Below, piece by piece: positions 10,706 through 22,011 of a DNA stretch of 50,977 nucleotides; position 1 is the first letter of the stretch; every line of letters starts with the position of its first letter. The stretch spans positions 1 through 50,977 of the forward strand of contig MSJI02000744.1 of assembly GCA_001931905.2 (NCBI GenBank), in the 5' to 3' direction. Position numbers and translations under genes: made by a program. This DNA is from Cladosporium sp. IMV 00045. Taxonomy: Eukaryota; Ascomycota; Dothideomycetes; Cladosporiales; Cladosporiaceae. The notes below the pieces were generated by a model. That model worked only from the letters and a program-made list of their open reading frames with translations. It was not told the DNA's origin and did no database searches.

Positions 10706-12325
10706 TTAGTAGCCGAAGCTGCCGTCAGCGTTGCAGAGACGGGGCATGGCGTCGACGCCGCAGTCCTGCCAGTTGTTGATGAGCTCGCAGCTCCAGTTGT
10801 CGGGGTCGGTGCCCGCGCCGGAGCCGGAGTAGGTGTTGCGGTAGGGGAAGCGGCAGTGGTTGCGGGTGAACTGGATGCCGTTGGCGGAGTCGTCGTACCA
10901 GAACTTGGTGCCCTCGAGGGTGTTGGGGGCGTTGCCGTTCTCGACCCAGTCGACCAGGTTGTCGACGATGTTGTTGTTCGCGTCGGATGCGGCACCGTTC
11001 TGGCCGAACATCCAGGCGCCGGCACCGGAGATGCCACCAACGCCGCAGTGGGCCATGCCGGAAATGCGGAACAGGCGGAAGAAGTCGTCCATCTCGTTGT
11101 TGTCGAGGCCCATCTGGTTGGCGACCTTCAGGTAGAAACGCTGAGAGTTGGCGCCGGAAGTGAGCGGGTCAGCCATGCCGTGGTACATCAAAAGCTTGCC
11201 ACCGACGTAGCGGTAGCCAGAGAGGTCGCCGCTGAAGGAGGAGGGGTTGCCGTGCTGGGTGTCGAGGTTCAGAGCGAGGCGGTAGTCATCCTGGCCAACG
11301 GTGGTAACATCGAAGCTGGAGTCGTTGTGAACACCGCCGCGGAAGTAGTCGCGAGCGATACCCTGGACGTTGCCGGAGAGCTGGCCGAGACGGAAGGCAT
11401 CGACCTGAGAGCCGGGCAGGAGGGCAGGGTAGAGGACCTGGCCGTCGGTGTTGAACAGGGGAGTGAAGACCTTCTCGACGGTCTCAACCTGAGTGGCGGA
11501 CAAGCAGCGAGAGTCGTCGGTGTTGTCACAGCTGACAGCGCTGGCGTTGAAGTTGCAGATGGTGGGGTCCTCAATGATGCCGTCAGCAACACCGTCCAGA
11601 GCCTCGTCGCACTCCTCCTCAATCTGGGATTGCACGAGGATCCACTGGTCCTCAGTCAGGAAAGTGTCGTCACCCTCGGTACCGGTCAGCTGAATGAAGC
11701 GGGAGCTCCAGCCCTGCAGGTTCTGGAAATCGGCAGAGGCAGCGCCAGAGATAATGCCGTCGAAATCGCTAGGGTAGTACATGGCAGAGTGCATGCCCTG
11801 CTGGCCACCGGTGGAGCAACCGATATAGTAGGAGTAGGCGGCATCCTGGCCGTAGAACTGGCTAACGACCTCCTTGCCGATCTCGACGGAGGCGTGGCGA
11901 GCACGGTCGGCCCAGTCGACGATCCTCGAATTCTGGTTAAGCATCCAGCTGCCATCGAAAGAAGAGCCGTTGTGGCCAGCGTTGTCACCAATGGCGGCAA
12001 ATCCGAGTCCGGAAACGTACTCCATGTCGACGTAGTGAACGCATCCGTTCAGGCCACCGTTGTCGGTGCTCATGGTACGGCCATTGTAGTCATCGCCAGA
12101 CGGAAGCCAGACCTCCATGTAGGTGTCGGAGTTGCCGCTGGTCTGGACGTTCATAGAGACCTGGCAGATGTCGACCTCCGGGGTGAAGGAGTCGCCACAC
12201 TGGGCGTTGGCCTGGCCATTGGGGGTGTCGACGGCCGAGTTGGCCGAGTGGGAAGAGCAGGTCAAGCTGTTGATGGCCCAGTTGCTCGGGGAGAAGTTGT
12301 TGCAGAGAGCCGTGCAGTCACCCAT
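10706..12325 (-). CDS. tannase/feruloyl esterase family protein (PF07519)
   Basis: A 539-residue single exon beginning MGDCTALCNNFSPSNWAINS. Hallmarks of the tannase/feruloyl esterase-B family are intact: nucleophile motif GCSTGG (Ser171, preceded by Cys170), acid in HGMADPL (Asp386) and ISGMAHCG (His426 followed by Cys427). The two Cys flanking the triad form the conserved CS-D-HC disulfide. LDGVADGIIEDP (about 243-254) matches the calcium-binding loop of the lid. Family members cleave ester bonds of ferulate or gallate in plant cell-wall or tannin substrates and are normally secreted. Here no signal peptide precedes the first ATG, and none is seen in frame just upstream. Either a first exon was missed or the enzyme is not classically secreted. 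Codon use is strongly C/G-ending, which also creates a 557-codon antisense frame. Confidence 0.9.
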   Translation of the reverse strand: MGDCTALCNNFSPSNWAINSLTCSSHSANSAVDTPNGQANAQCGDSFTPEVDICQVSMNVQTSGNSDTYMEVWLPSGDDYNGRTMSTDNGGLNGCVHYVDMEYVSGLGFAAIGDNAGHNGSSFDGSWMLNQNSRIVDWADRARHASVEIGKEVVSQFYGQDAAYSYYIGCSTGGQQGMHSAMYYPSDFDGIISGAASADFQNLQGWSSRFIQLTGTEGDDTFLTEDQWILVQSQIEEECDEALDGVADGIIEDPTICNFNASAVSCDNTDDSRCLSATQVETVEKVFTPLFNTDGQVLYPALLPGSQVDAFRLGQLSGNVQGIARDYFRGGVHNDSSFDVTTVGQDDYRLALNLDTQHGNPSSFSGDLSGYRYVGGKLLMYHGMADPLTSGANSQRFYLKVANQMGLDNNEMDDFFRLFRISGMAHCGVGGISGAGAWMFGQNGAASDANNNIVDNLVDWVENGNAPNTLEGTKFWYDDSANGIQFTRNHCRFPYRNTYSGSGAGTDPDNWSCELINNWQDCGVDAMPRLCNADGSFGY

Positions 12326-14859
12326 GATTGCGGTTGATGGATGAAAACTCGGGAAGAATTAGATTTTTAAAAAGCAAGCAGACCGAGAATTCCAATGAAG
12401 ACCCAATAAAGAATGACGAGGGTAGGATATGGGCTTTTGTTGCGATTGCAGGCAGACTCGTGGTCAAGAGTCAACCAGCGATGAGGGCTTTAGAGAGCAG
12501 AGTTGCCGACGGGGGAGTGCAACGGTAGAAGAGGCGTAGGGGGAATATGGATTGACCTTCGTCGGGTAGAGGCGTTGATCCCTCCCTAAAGTACTTTGTA
12601 ATTAAAGGGAGAATCCTCGGAGTCAACACCTGCGGAGCCAGTGTTTGTCCAAGCAGACAGGGATGATACTAACTGAACCGCGCCGTTGGACTTGGCCCCA
12701 CCGGCGTCCTGGGCAATTGAACGAATGACAGAAGCTTCTTATCCACAAAGCACCAGCCACCTCCATCGGCAGTAGTGCCTCGCAGGGCTCGTCTGCCTTT
12801 TTCGCTCGCGGGTTAGCGTGCGCCCGGATGTGAATGCTCCTAGTTTTTGCGATGAATCGGAACGCTACTCATAGTTCCTCGGCCGTCGCGAAGTTGAGGA
12901 AGGCGGTACAAGTGTCTCGGTCGCGATAGTAACGGTCGCTTGTTGCATGTGGCTTTAGATGTATACATGAGACGACCGAACCGTACCGGCGGATGGGCCC
13001 TAGGTGGTTTGAGATTGGTTCTGGCGATCTCAGCATGGGAATTCCCTCCGCACCGGCTGTCTCGCGACTCGCGAGATTGGACCTGCTGAGAATCCCTGCG
13101 GACTTGACGTTGATCGACGGCAAGTGACAGGAAATCGACGGGGGAAGTGTATCCGAACTCGCGCGATCAGATCGGGTGCCTGCAGTAGAAGGTTTTTCTA
13201 GGGCCGTCACCGCGGGAACAGGCCCAATTGTCGTGGGGGAAAGCCAGCCACATCTGCAAGGTTGTTCGGTCCTCGAGTGTTCGCCCAGCGATTCGTGTTG
13301 AATGTTGAAGATGCTCATCAAAAACGCTCGTCGGTTTGGGAGCAGCAATCTGCAGCATCCCGCATCATCTGGCAACCGTTGACCACTCGTGCCACTGATT
13401 CACACCGTGCCCATAGACCCTAAGTCCGTTCATCCCTAGCAAGATTAATTGTGGTGCCTCCCATGCGTTCCGCTGTGCCTATCACAGACGGTGTTCGGCT
13501 CAGTGCTGCCAGTGCCCATGACATCGCCCATGCGAATCCGCCAAATGCCTTGTGAGATGACAAGGTCGCTGCTCTCGAGATAGGCGAGCTCGGCGAGGTA
13601 AAGGATTCAGTGCGCATACGAGCCCAAAGTCGGTCAACAACAGACACTTGGCGTCTAGCAACACTGCCCAAATACAGCCACGACAACACTCTCGTGCTCC
13701 ACTTCGCGCTTGCAGCATGCAGATGTAGAGCTGCGCTTGATGCCTACTGCGGCATGAAATCAATAGGGCTGGGAGCCGTCTCTACGCCATGGATGCGAAC
13801 TGTCATGCCGACAAGAAATGACAATTGACCGCATGGTCAGGTGGACAGGAATGAGGGAATATCAAGACGCTAACTTCACTAAGCACTTTGCTATTTTCGT
13901 CAGATTGTTGATCATCAAACCAAGGTATCAAACATATATATACGAGCAGACAAACGACAGCGCCACAACCGCCTCCACAGAGCTTGTCATCATAATCTTC
14001 ATCTGCGGCTTTTGGATCTGCAATCTATGCAGGCAGACAAACCCGAAGGTGTGTTCACGATGTGTAATTCATATTCGCAGTCGCGATATCATTGAATGTC
14101 TTGCGGTTAAGCATGCCAGCATCCACTAGTAATTTAGTGAAGACATTCTTCCATAGCTCGGCCGGATATCCTGATATTCTCTCAAGGGCCCGCGGAACCT
14201 CTCAACTCCAGCCAGTACCTATGGCTAGGGACAGACGTGTGAGAACCTGCTTACCGTCAATCATACAAAAACGATTGCAGAGTTGGAAATACTAGTCCGC
14301 GTCGATCGCCTGGAAACATGGACTGCCAGGAACCGCCAGCCATACTCGCACTCCTCGCACAAGCACGAGGCTCCGTGTGATTCCACACGCCATCAGAAGT
14401 AGCTGTCGCAACCAGTCTACCGACTTACCACTTCCGACGCTCCAGAAACAGAAAGAATATATCTACGCTGACAAAGGCATCCGAAGTAACCGAAGCGGTT
14501 CCCTTGGATACATCAAAGTGTGGAACTCAAAACTCCACGCATGTGGCGGGGACGGTGGCGACAAGCCGTCTCCGACCCTTCATGACTTCATCACAGAGAA
14601 CGTCAGTCGGCGAATAATCCCTAGCCTTACTACCATGGCTGATATACACAACTATTCGACCGCCAATGAGATCATGTCACGGGCCAAAAAATAAACGCTA
14701 TCCGACAGCCGCCACACCATGGCGTAATGATGCCATGCGCCCACTCACATGTATGCCACGGCGAGCTACAGATCCTCAAGATCGAGCCATGACCCCGCTA
14801 GCCACCACCAAGACAATAGACTGAGTAGCAGCTGCTTGCCACCGCAACCACGTCCAAAA
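12326..14859. other. 2.5 kb with no convincing gene
   Basis: The first part is the esterase promoter. From 12869 to 14700 short open frames on both strands (for example 12869-13375 minus, 13420-13689 minus, 14377-14694 plus) lack domains, splice-compatible neighbours or consistent codon use. Base composition is near that of the genes, so this is not an A+T-rich repeat relic. A degraded gene cannot be excluded. Confidence 0.45.
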
Positions 14860-15932
14860 ATGGCATCCGGCAACGACTTCGTACGATACGGGACCCCAGG
14901 CGTGGAGCCCTCGGTGCCAAATGAGTCCGAGCAAATCCACAAACTCCACGGACTGGTCAACAGCATCCAGCAGAAGAACTTCGCAGCCACCGCCAGGGAT
15001 TCCGCGGCACGCACGTGAAGACGCAAGGAATCGTCAAAGGCGAGCTCACCGTCCTGCCCGACCTGCCAGAGCACCTCGCCCAAGGCCTCTTTTCGCACAG
15101 CGAGGCGCGCCACGATGTCGCCATCCGCTTCGCCAACGAGCCCAGTTTCCTCAAAGATGACCGCGCACCCGGCCCTCGCGGCTGCGGGATGAAAGTGTTC
15201 GACGTCGATGGCGAGTTCATGGACCCGGCCGGCGAGCAGAGCCGCTCGCACGATTTCACATTCAACAATGCGCCTTTGATCGAGCTGCGCGATTTGCCCA
15301 CATGCCTTGAGATCTTCCAGCTGAGGGAGAAGCATTTCGACGACGGCCCCGGCCTCGAAGCAGCACTGAAGCAGCGCGAAGATTCAGATCTGCAATTTGC
15401 GCCGCAAGGACTGCCGAACCAGCACTTCCTCAGCTACACGATGTACTCGCAGTCCGCCTTCCGCTACGGCGACTACATCGCGAAATACGCCCTCTTCCCG
15501 ACGGGCAAAATGCAGCGCGAGCTAGCCCTCTGCCAAATCACAGACGACGCCGATCCCAGCCAGCACTCGATCTGGCTGCGCGAGTACCATCGGCACCATG
15601 AAGCGGAGTTTGATTTCAGAGTGCAGCTGCTGCGGGATCTGAACGAGCAGAGTGTGGAGGATTGCTCGAGGCCTTGGGACGAGGAGAAGTTCCCATTCGA
15701 AACTGTGGCGAGAGTGACAGTGCCGAAGGGGCAGGATGCTTTTGAGGCGAAGAGGAGAGTTTTCTGGGAGGATCATATGAAGCTTAATCCTTGGCATGGA
15801 CTTGAGGCTCATCGGCCATTGGGGAGTATTAATCGTTTGAGGAAGTCGTTGTATCGCAGGAGTGTGGCAAAGAGGAATGAGTTAAATGCTGGCCAGGCTG
15901 AGGTCGTGAGTAGTGTTGATCAGATTCCTTGA
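14860..15932 (+). pseudogene. catalase-like heme protein, with apparent 1-base frameshift
   Basis: Two overlapping frames together give one protein of about 355 residues. The N-terminal part from ATG 14860 begins MASGNDFVRYGTPGVEPSVPNE. The rest starts at GFRGTHVKTQGIVKGELTVLP. The frame changes at 14995-15000 in AGGGATT, with no room for an intron, so one base appears missing next to a G run. Downstream blocks (HDVAIRFANEPSF, GPRGCGMKVFDVDGE, DFTFNNAPLIELRD, SAFRYGDYIAKYALFPTG) are those of the catalase-like, SrpA/y4iL-type heme proteins rather than of full catalases. Family members bind heme and may act on peroxides or organic hydroperoxides; no function is proven. The downstream frame stays open for 310 codons with good conservation style, so a sequencing error is as likely as true inactivation. 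The ATG at 14749 in the same frame is a weaker start candidate. Confidence 0.78.
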
Positions 15933-16026
15933 CAAAGATAGCATGCATTTAGAAGTAACGATCTATCATTTTGTATCTTCGTCTAAGTGTTCTATCCATT
16001 GAGTGGATTATCACTTCGATCAAATC

Positions 16027-17808
16027 CTAATCATCCAACCTGCCAGGATTGATGACAATCCCCTCCGTATCCTCATCGATCCTACCATCATAATCATTCC
16101 CATTCAGCGGCTCGATCAAAGTGTAATTGGCGAAGCACGCAAAATCATAGTTGGCCAACTCCTCCGCATCCGCCTGGCTGGTGACAAAATCCTGCAGACT
16201 GCACAGCCCATCCGACCGTCCGACACATTTTCCACCACGAATTGTGTCGAGCGGCACGATACCATTGTTCAAACGCATGCGGACGAACTTGTGGGTTGCG
16301 TTTGCAGGATCGTAGCCGTACTGCGTTGGGTAGTAGTGCGTCCTATGCTCACGAACGGCGACAGGGTCCTGATCAGCGCAGCCGATGACTTCTGTGATGA
16401 GCTTTGCGCCGAAAGGAGTGATCTTCGACATTCTCCAGTGTCTCTCGGGGTTGGGTGGGTAGTCCGTCAAGCCTGGAGGTTCGTGGAAGTAGTCGACGCT
16501 CATTGCTGCCAGGACGGAGATGATGATGTCGTCGTGGGTGAAGTCGGCGTAGAAGGGTCGGTCGAGAGGGAAGTCTTGGGCGTTGTTGGTGAGGGAGCTG
16601 TTGACGCTGCTGTTGCTCGCGGTGATGTATTGGTTGGTCAGGCGGGCGAGGAGTTCTTGGAGGTAGCCGAGACCCTGCGCGCGACCAGTGGGATTGCCAT
16701 AACCGTAGTCGTCTGTGATTCGTTAGCAGGGTGCTGTGAGCTGGGGTCGAAAAACATACAGTAGTATCCAATGCCTTGTGCATGCTCAAACCCAGCCCAT
16801 TCATCCTCAGTGAACAGACCGCAGAGGTCAGAAGCAGACAAGTATGCTATCTCATAAGCGCAAGTAGATTGCATGGCGTAAGTATCGTTGACAGTGAATT
16901 TGAACCCTTCAGGTGCATACTGCTGAAGGCGCTCCGTGGCATTGACAAGGTAGACAGGCGTGTAATGAGCAATCCTGTCGTTATCGCCGATGTCGCCAAT
17001 ACCGTAGACCTGGTCCGCGAAGCAGGCATCATAAGCAGCAAGGGTGTTGTTGAGGTTTTCGCCTTCAGGAATCACAATGTCATCGAAAAGTGAGCCGTCG
17101 GTACAGAGACCCAGCATAGGATCTGGGGTCTCGAAGTAGGAGATGCCAAAGAAGCCCAGTGCCCAGTTGATTTGGGAGTTTTGCATGCGCGACTGGCTGG
17201 TAGTCCTCAGAACAGGCTTCGCTCTGCGGCTGCCATTGGAGAAAGTGCCATTATATTGTAGCTGACCGAGCGACGCATTGTACAGAATGCGGCCATATTG
17301 GTTCCAAAAAGACACGCCTGATTGGAACTCAGTCGTAGCACCATTGCCAGTCAGGTAATCATTGCCAAGCTGGTATCGGTAGCTATTGAGGAAGGCCAGA
17401 GGGCCAGTAAATCCCTGTTCCGGATGGCGCTTAGTATGATTAAACACTTTCTCAGCGAAGCGCTCGCTGTTTGGCCCATCGTCTGACCAGTCTCCTGGTA
17501 AGCGGTCCGCATGTCGCTGGAGCGTGTGAGCCTGTTCGACCTGGCAGCCGTCCGGAAGTCCAATGTCTCTCACGCCAAATTCTGAACCCTTGTTGTCTGA
17601 GTAAGGGGAGATCTGTCCTATGGACAAAGAGTCAGTATTGTAGCAGACGCTTGAGTGGTTTTCTCAGCATACCCCAATATCTGGAAATGGCATTGATATC
17701 AGTCAGGAGATCATCGTTAGAAGCCTGCTTGTTGCCAAGAGTGCCATAAGCTTGAGCGACATGGCTCGCCGCAAAGGCACAAACCGAAAGGGAAAAGGCG
17801 TCGCGCAT
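16027..17808 (-). CDS. secreted histidine acid phosphatase (phytase/MIPP-like, PF00328)
   Basis: Three exons: 17808-17673, 17617-16760, 16712-16027, with GT..AG introns of 55 and 47 bases; phases close and give 559 residues. Residues 1-22 (MRDAFSLSVCAFAASHVAQAYG) look like a signal peptide, which decided the start over an upstream in-frame ATG at 17889. The active-site block reads QRHADRLP (His81 is the expected phosphohistidine). The usual Gly of RHGxRxP is Ala here. The proton-donor block is FTHDDIIIS near the C-terminus (HD motif). Several N-x-S/T sites and paired Cys fit an extracellular enzyme. The family removes phosphates from inositol polyphosphates or general phosphoesters; the overall size and blocks favour the phytase/multiple-inositol-polyphosphate phosphatase branch. 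The convergent catalase-like gene ends 94 bases away. Confidence 0.88.
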
Positions 17809-18463
17809 TGCGATTGTGTCGTATGTAAGAAATAACAGAACGAGCGCGCAGCCTGACCGCAGTATATCAAGAATCTTTCGGTCCGTCACTCACCGCTGTG
17901 GATGCGATACTTTTCGCGGACATCCTGGCTAAAGAATCCTCCATCGTCATGGCCGCCTTGTAAGTATGTCCGGGCGTGCTTCCTGAGATCTCTACTTCGT
18001 CTACGGGTGTGTAAATAGTTGCGTGAAGTATCAGTATTTTGGAAGATCCGAAGAGATGACCTTGCAATATTTCAGACACAACCCATCAAGTTATCACGTT
18101 TCCGTTCGTTTGGGCAGCTTCACGATCAGCTCGTAGCGACATACTTTCTAGCGCAGTGGTGGCAACGGCAGGATAGCCTCCAGGGTACTAGCGGCAGCAT
18201 CCTAGACGATCAGAGTGGATTTGATGCTACGATAGTGGTGAAGTAATAAGACGTGAACTCTGCTCCTGGATCTTTGACCCGATGATGGCTATCCTGAAGG
18301 AAGACTGATGTTACAAATGCGTTGTGTCAAGGAAGAGGACGATACCGCCTTCTCAATGCCCGTGCTTTCATGCTGTGCGACCTCACCTCATCACCTCATA
18401 CAAAACACATCACCCTGGACCTGTTATGAGTCTTCGCAGGAGCTTTTTGCAATCACTCCTGCC
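17809..18463. other. intergenic, promoter of the phosphatase gene
   Basis: This is upstream sequence of the phosphatase gene and downstream sequence of the RBR ligase, both on the minus strand. No gene or structured repeat was seen. Confidence 0.5.
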
Positions 18464-19594
18464 TCACAGCCTGTTGCTCATGCACCGACGGCAAGCACTC
18501 AGTCCACACTGCGCGCACACCATGAGATATACTCGGAGGTAATCGTCGCACACCTCGCATTCTCCACCGCCATACCGATGTTCCCAGTTTTCATGTTCGC
18601 ATTCGTGGTTCTCACGAAGGTTTTGGACTTCCTGGGCGACAAGTTCGGCGTGTTGCTCCGCCGGAGCGGCAGCAGCCACCGGGTTGCGGTTGACAATGGC
18701 GTTGGCGCGAGTGACAAGACGTTGTTCGTCCCACTGAGGGCAGGTGCAGGTCTTCCACCTAGCGACACAGACGTAGCAAAACTCGGAGCGGCATAAACAT
18801 CTAGTAAGGTCTATGGTTAGCAACAATGAGCTATGAATGTTTCCGAACCCTCAATATACATACGTCATGTGGAAACAACCGACAGTAAGCTCAACGATAC
18901 GCTTGCACTGACCGCAACGGCCCCATCCCTCCTCGCGCGCGAGCTCCAAGGTCTGCTGAAGTGCTTCGTCTCGCGGACAGTCACCATCGTGCATGGATGC
19001 CTTGCATGTCTTGCAGGTGTTGCGATTGCATGCTGGGCATGTGGCGAGATCGCCGACGATGGCGTCCGGTCCGATGAATACTTGACAGTCTGGTCCAGAG
19101 CAGTAGGTACGGTCGGTAGGATTTGTGTCGAGTTCTTCTTTCCTCGTCTCGAAATTGGATGCAAGCCGGTCAGAGAGTCTGGATCTGACAGCTTCCCAGG
19201 GCATAGGATGGCGACAGCATCTTGGTGGGTACAGAGTCTCGTCCCTCATGGCGGATGCATGCAACTGCTCGAGACAGCCATTGCAGTAGTAGTGGGAACA
19301 CGGTGCTTGGAATACCTCTCCGACGCGGAACCGATCCTCGCATGAAACGCAATCCGCATCTTCGTTCTCCCCAGAGGCCGCGGTGGCACTGACCTCAGCG
19401 AGGTGCGTTTCCTCGTTTTCAAGTTGGCAGATAACCTGGTACTGTTGAATCTCTTCGGCGTAAAGGCGGCTAGCTGTAGCGATGCTGTCATCCTCCTCGT
19501 CTCCCAAGGCTTGGGCGTCCTCGAGTTGCAAAGCGAGAACAAGGTTGCGAGTCAACTCGTCGACATCTCCGAGTGCGTCTAGAATGGCCGCCAT
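18464..19594 (-). CDS. RBR-type (RING-IBR-RING) E3 ubiquitin ligase
   Basis: Two exons, 19594-18864 and 18800-18464, with a 63-base intron (donor GTATGT, acceptor ACTAG), giving 355 residues. The start is the first ATG, MAAILDALGD. RING1 spans about 82-127 (CVSC, CSHYYCNGC, RCC). IBR spans about 165-206 (CSGPDC, CPACNRNTCKTC, C206). RING2 starts at 227 (CGQCKRIVELTVGCFHMTC) with the catalytic Cys at 245, followed by CRSEFCYVC and CTC. The intron falls in the Thr codon just before the catalytic Cys. RBR ligases take ubiquitin from an E2 onto this Cys before transfer. The N-terminal 75 residues are acidic and helical, with no UBL domain. After RING2, a further Cys/His set (HECEHENWEH, CEVCDDYL, CAQCGLSACRRC) suggests one more zinc site. 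Target unknown. Confidence 0.9.
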
Positions 19595-20506
19595 AGCCAC
19601 TAGCTTGGAGCGTGGAACGAGCCAAAGGGCGATGAATATGTGAAACTTTGAAGCACACTCAACGCAAGGATGAGGGTGGAGGCAGGTTGGAAGCGGGCGA
19701 AGTTTTGGTGGAATAGCAAGTCAACTCAACGGCAGAACAAACGAGAAAGAAACCGAGCACGGAAGGAGCGAACGTCATCTGCATTCACTGCAAACGGAGG
19801 GAAGAGCTTGCGCACCTAGCACTGTGAACGTAATGGACGGCAATGAAAGATCACCGAATCACTGACATATCCAATGCCAGCTAACGAACGACCGCAGTAC
19901 ATGCACTCGCGCAGATCAAACCAGCATAAGCATTCACTTCAGGTCTAGCATGAACCACTGTCCAAGACCTCAAATCGAGCCACTGTAGATACTGATATCA
20001 TATAAGGATGCCCTCTCTTCATCGAGAAGCAGTCGTCGCTCTCAGCAAACTCAATACCATTTTCTGTTTTCTCATTGCCTCCATAACCTAAACACGCTCT
20101 ATGTCTATAACATAAATCAATATCACCGTATCGAGTGATCTCTTCCAGAAATAAACGAAAAAGGATCAAGCATCTACCCACCAAAGAGTCAACACCACCG
20201 CATCGAGTGACATCAGAACACCACTCCCCATACAAATCAGCTGATCCAATACCTTTGTCCCATCGAGACTACTCTCAGACCAGATCAGGAAATTTACTGC
20301 TGCTGTAATACTGCTGCAAGAGAAGGAGAATCAAGGACCTCTTCGATCGCCAGGATGCGATTTGAGTTCAATCAGTCTGAAATTATACCTCTTCAATAAA
20401 CCCCCAATCTATGAATCCCACACAAAACGACGATATATCGAACACCCATCCACCCCTCATCCCCACCCCTAACACCACCACCACCTTCCCCGCCCAACCC
20501 ACCACC
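19595..20506. other. intergenic, no gene seen
   Basis: This stretch lies upstream of the RBR gene and downstream of the GH128-type gene. It contains a few scattered copies of an ATCGAG core (for example ATCGAGTGA near 20131 and 20205), too short to define a repeat family. No tRNA or coding signal was found. Confidence 0.45.
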
Positions 20507-21267
20507 CTACCCATTCCTATACCCCACCCCCAACCCCGTCAGTCCCCCAGCATCATCAACCATCCTCGCCCCCCTCCCCACACTCCCCACATCCCTCATG
20601 GGCCCAAACCAAGCAAACCGCTCCACCCACTCCAGTCCCTCCAAATACTCACAACTGGCCTTCGCAAAAGCCTCCACATGCTCCGTCGGCAGCGGGTGTT
20701 GCTCATTCCAATTCGTCGCCGCGAACTCCGTGATCCAGACCGGCTTATCATTCCCCAACTGGTAGTACGCGCTCCAGATGTAATCGTAGAATTGACCAAG
20801 CGTCTCGCCATACCAGTGCAGGCAATAAAAATCCACATCCCCCCCGCCGGCGCGGATCCGCGCAAGAAATCTTTCAACCACCCCACCGCGTGCCCCGCGC
20901 TGCTGATGGCGGGCGAACCGCAGCGAATCGGCCTCTGCCCGTGGCGCAGCGGCTCGATACACCGCAGCCACTCGGCAGCCGCGAACTCGGCAGTCATATT
21001 CGCCTGGTCGGGGAGTTCTGGCTCGTTGTAAGCCAGCAAGGCTGGTGGTTGCTGCGGCGTGCCGGCGTGGATTTTCGCCGCCAGGTTGTCGATGTCTACG
21101 GCGTTCCACTGCATGGGGATGAATTGCAGGGCTGTGTGGGAGCAGGTGGCGTCGCGCACGGGCGACCAGTTGTACAGCCAGGAGATCTTGCTGCCGGGTT
21201 TTGTGAAGGGGTGGAGGGGGGTGGGGTTGGCGACGGGCCAGGAGAGGCCGCGTTTGGAGGGGGGCAT
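20507..21267 (-). pseudogene. GH128-type glycosyl hydrolase (PF11790), with apparent 1-base frameshift
   Basis: The start ATG at 21267 (MPPSKRGLSWPVANP) opens a frame with WLYNWSP, the acid/base block AYNEPELP (Glu82) and GSPAISSAGHAVGWLKDFL. The protein then continues in another frame with VDFYCLHWYGE, the nucleophile block WITEFAATN and WFGPMRD, ending at 20507. Together these are all the blocks of the glycosyl hydrolase catalytic-core (Asl1-like, GH128) family, about 250 residues. The frame change lies between 20839 and 20871, where the plus strand has a run of seven C (20839-20845), a natural place for a 1-base indel. Family members act on beta-1,3-glucan. No signal peptide is seen, unlike many wall-bound members. 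Because both catalytic Glu blocks are intact, a sequencing error is as plausible as a true pseudogene. Confidence 0.8.
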
Positions 21268-22011
21268 TGTTATTTATTATTTTTGTTTTGGTCTTTAGTG
21301 ATGTTTTCTTTGGGTTGGCCTGAGATTTGGATATTGCAGTCTTTGTCTTTCTGGTGATGACGGCCGTAACAGTTTTGGAGCTCGTTGGTAAAATGACAAT
21401 CAAGCCAGGACGTGGAGTCGTCAGCTTCCAAGTACAGGTGAAGTGACGGCTTGTTATAGCATGACGTGGCCGGGGGGTGAACTTAACTTATGGGGCGCTC
21501 CTCAAGAAAGGTGGGCGGCGGATATGGCGGGACCCAATCTTGGAAGTTGGAGAGGTAGTGTAAGAAAGTGCCAAGCAATTGATGAGAGAAGGAAAGTCAA
21601 GGGTATATTCTGAGAAGATACCTACGTGAGAATAGGATGCCGGGTGTTTGCTGGAAACCCCCACTCAAAAGCGGATCACGAGGAGACGTTCAAGAAATTG
21701 AGAATTGAAAAAGGGTCATTTCACATTGATGGCCGAATCTATATGAACCCAGACTGCCTGCCCAAGCGGAATCTCCAATCAGAAAGCCATGCATAAAAGT
21801 CACATTTTACTTGAAGAGGAGACTCGGTAAAAAATTTCCCAATCTCCTTTCAGTTGCAAAGCAGTACATCCAAAGCCACGCCTTGCGCGCTGAACACCGT
21901 CAAGTACAAAACAGCATTCAGGAAAACCAGAAGACCAACCCATCACAAAGGAACAAAGATGTCGTTACGCGCTCGGAAGAGACAGGACGGCATCACTGCC
22001 CGTTATGAGGG
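21268..22011. other. intergenic, no gene seen
   Basis: This is the promoter side of the GH128-type gene and the 3' flank of the copper-fist gene. Only short frames without domains are present. Confidence 0.5.

Noticed and set aside
10664..12337. 557-codon plus-strand frame opposite the esterase
   Set aside because: It is a shadow of the C/G-ending codons of the minus-strand esterase, with Val/Gly/Ala-rich low complexity and no domain.
12869..13763. Minus-strand frames in the 2.5 kb gap that could be a decayed gene
   Set aside because: No recognisable family and no consistent frame; evidence too thin to call a pseudogene.
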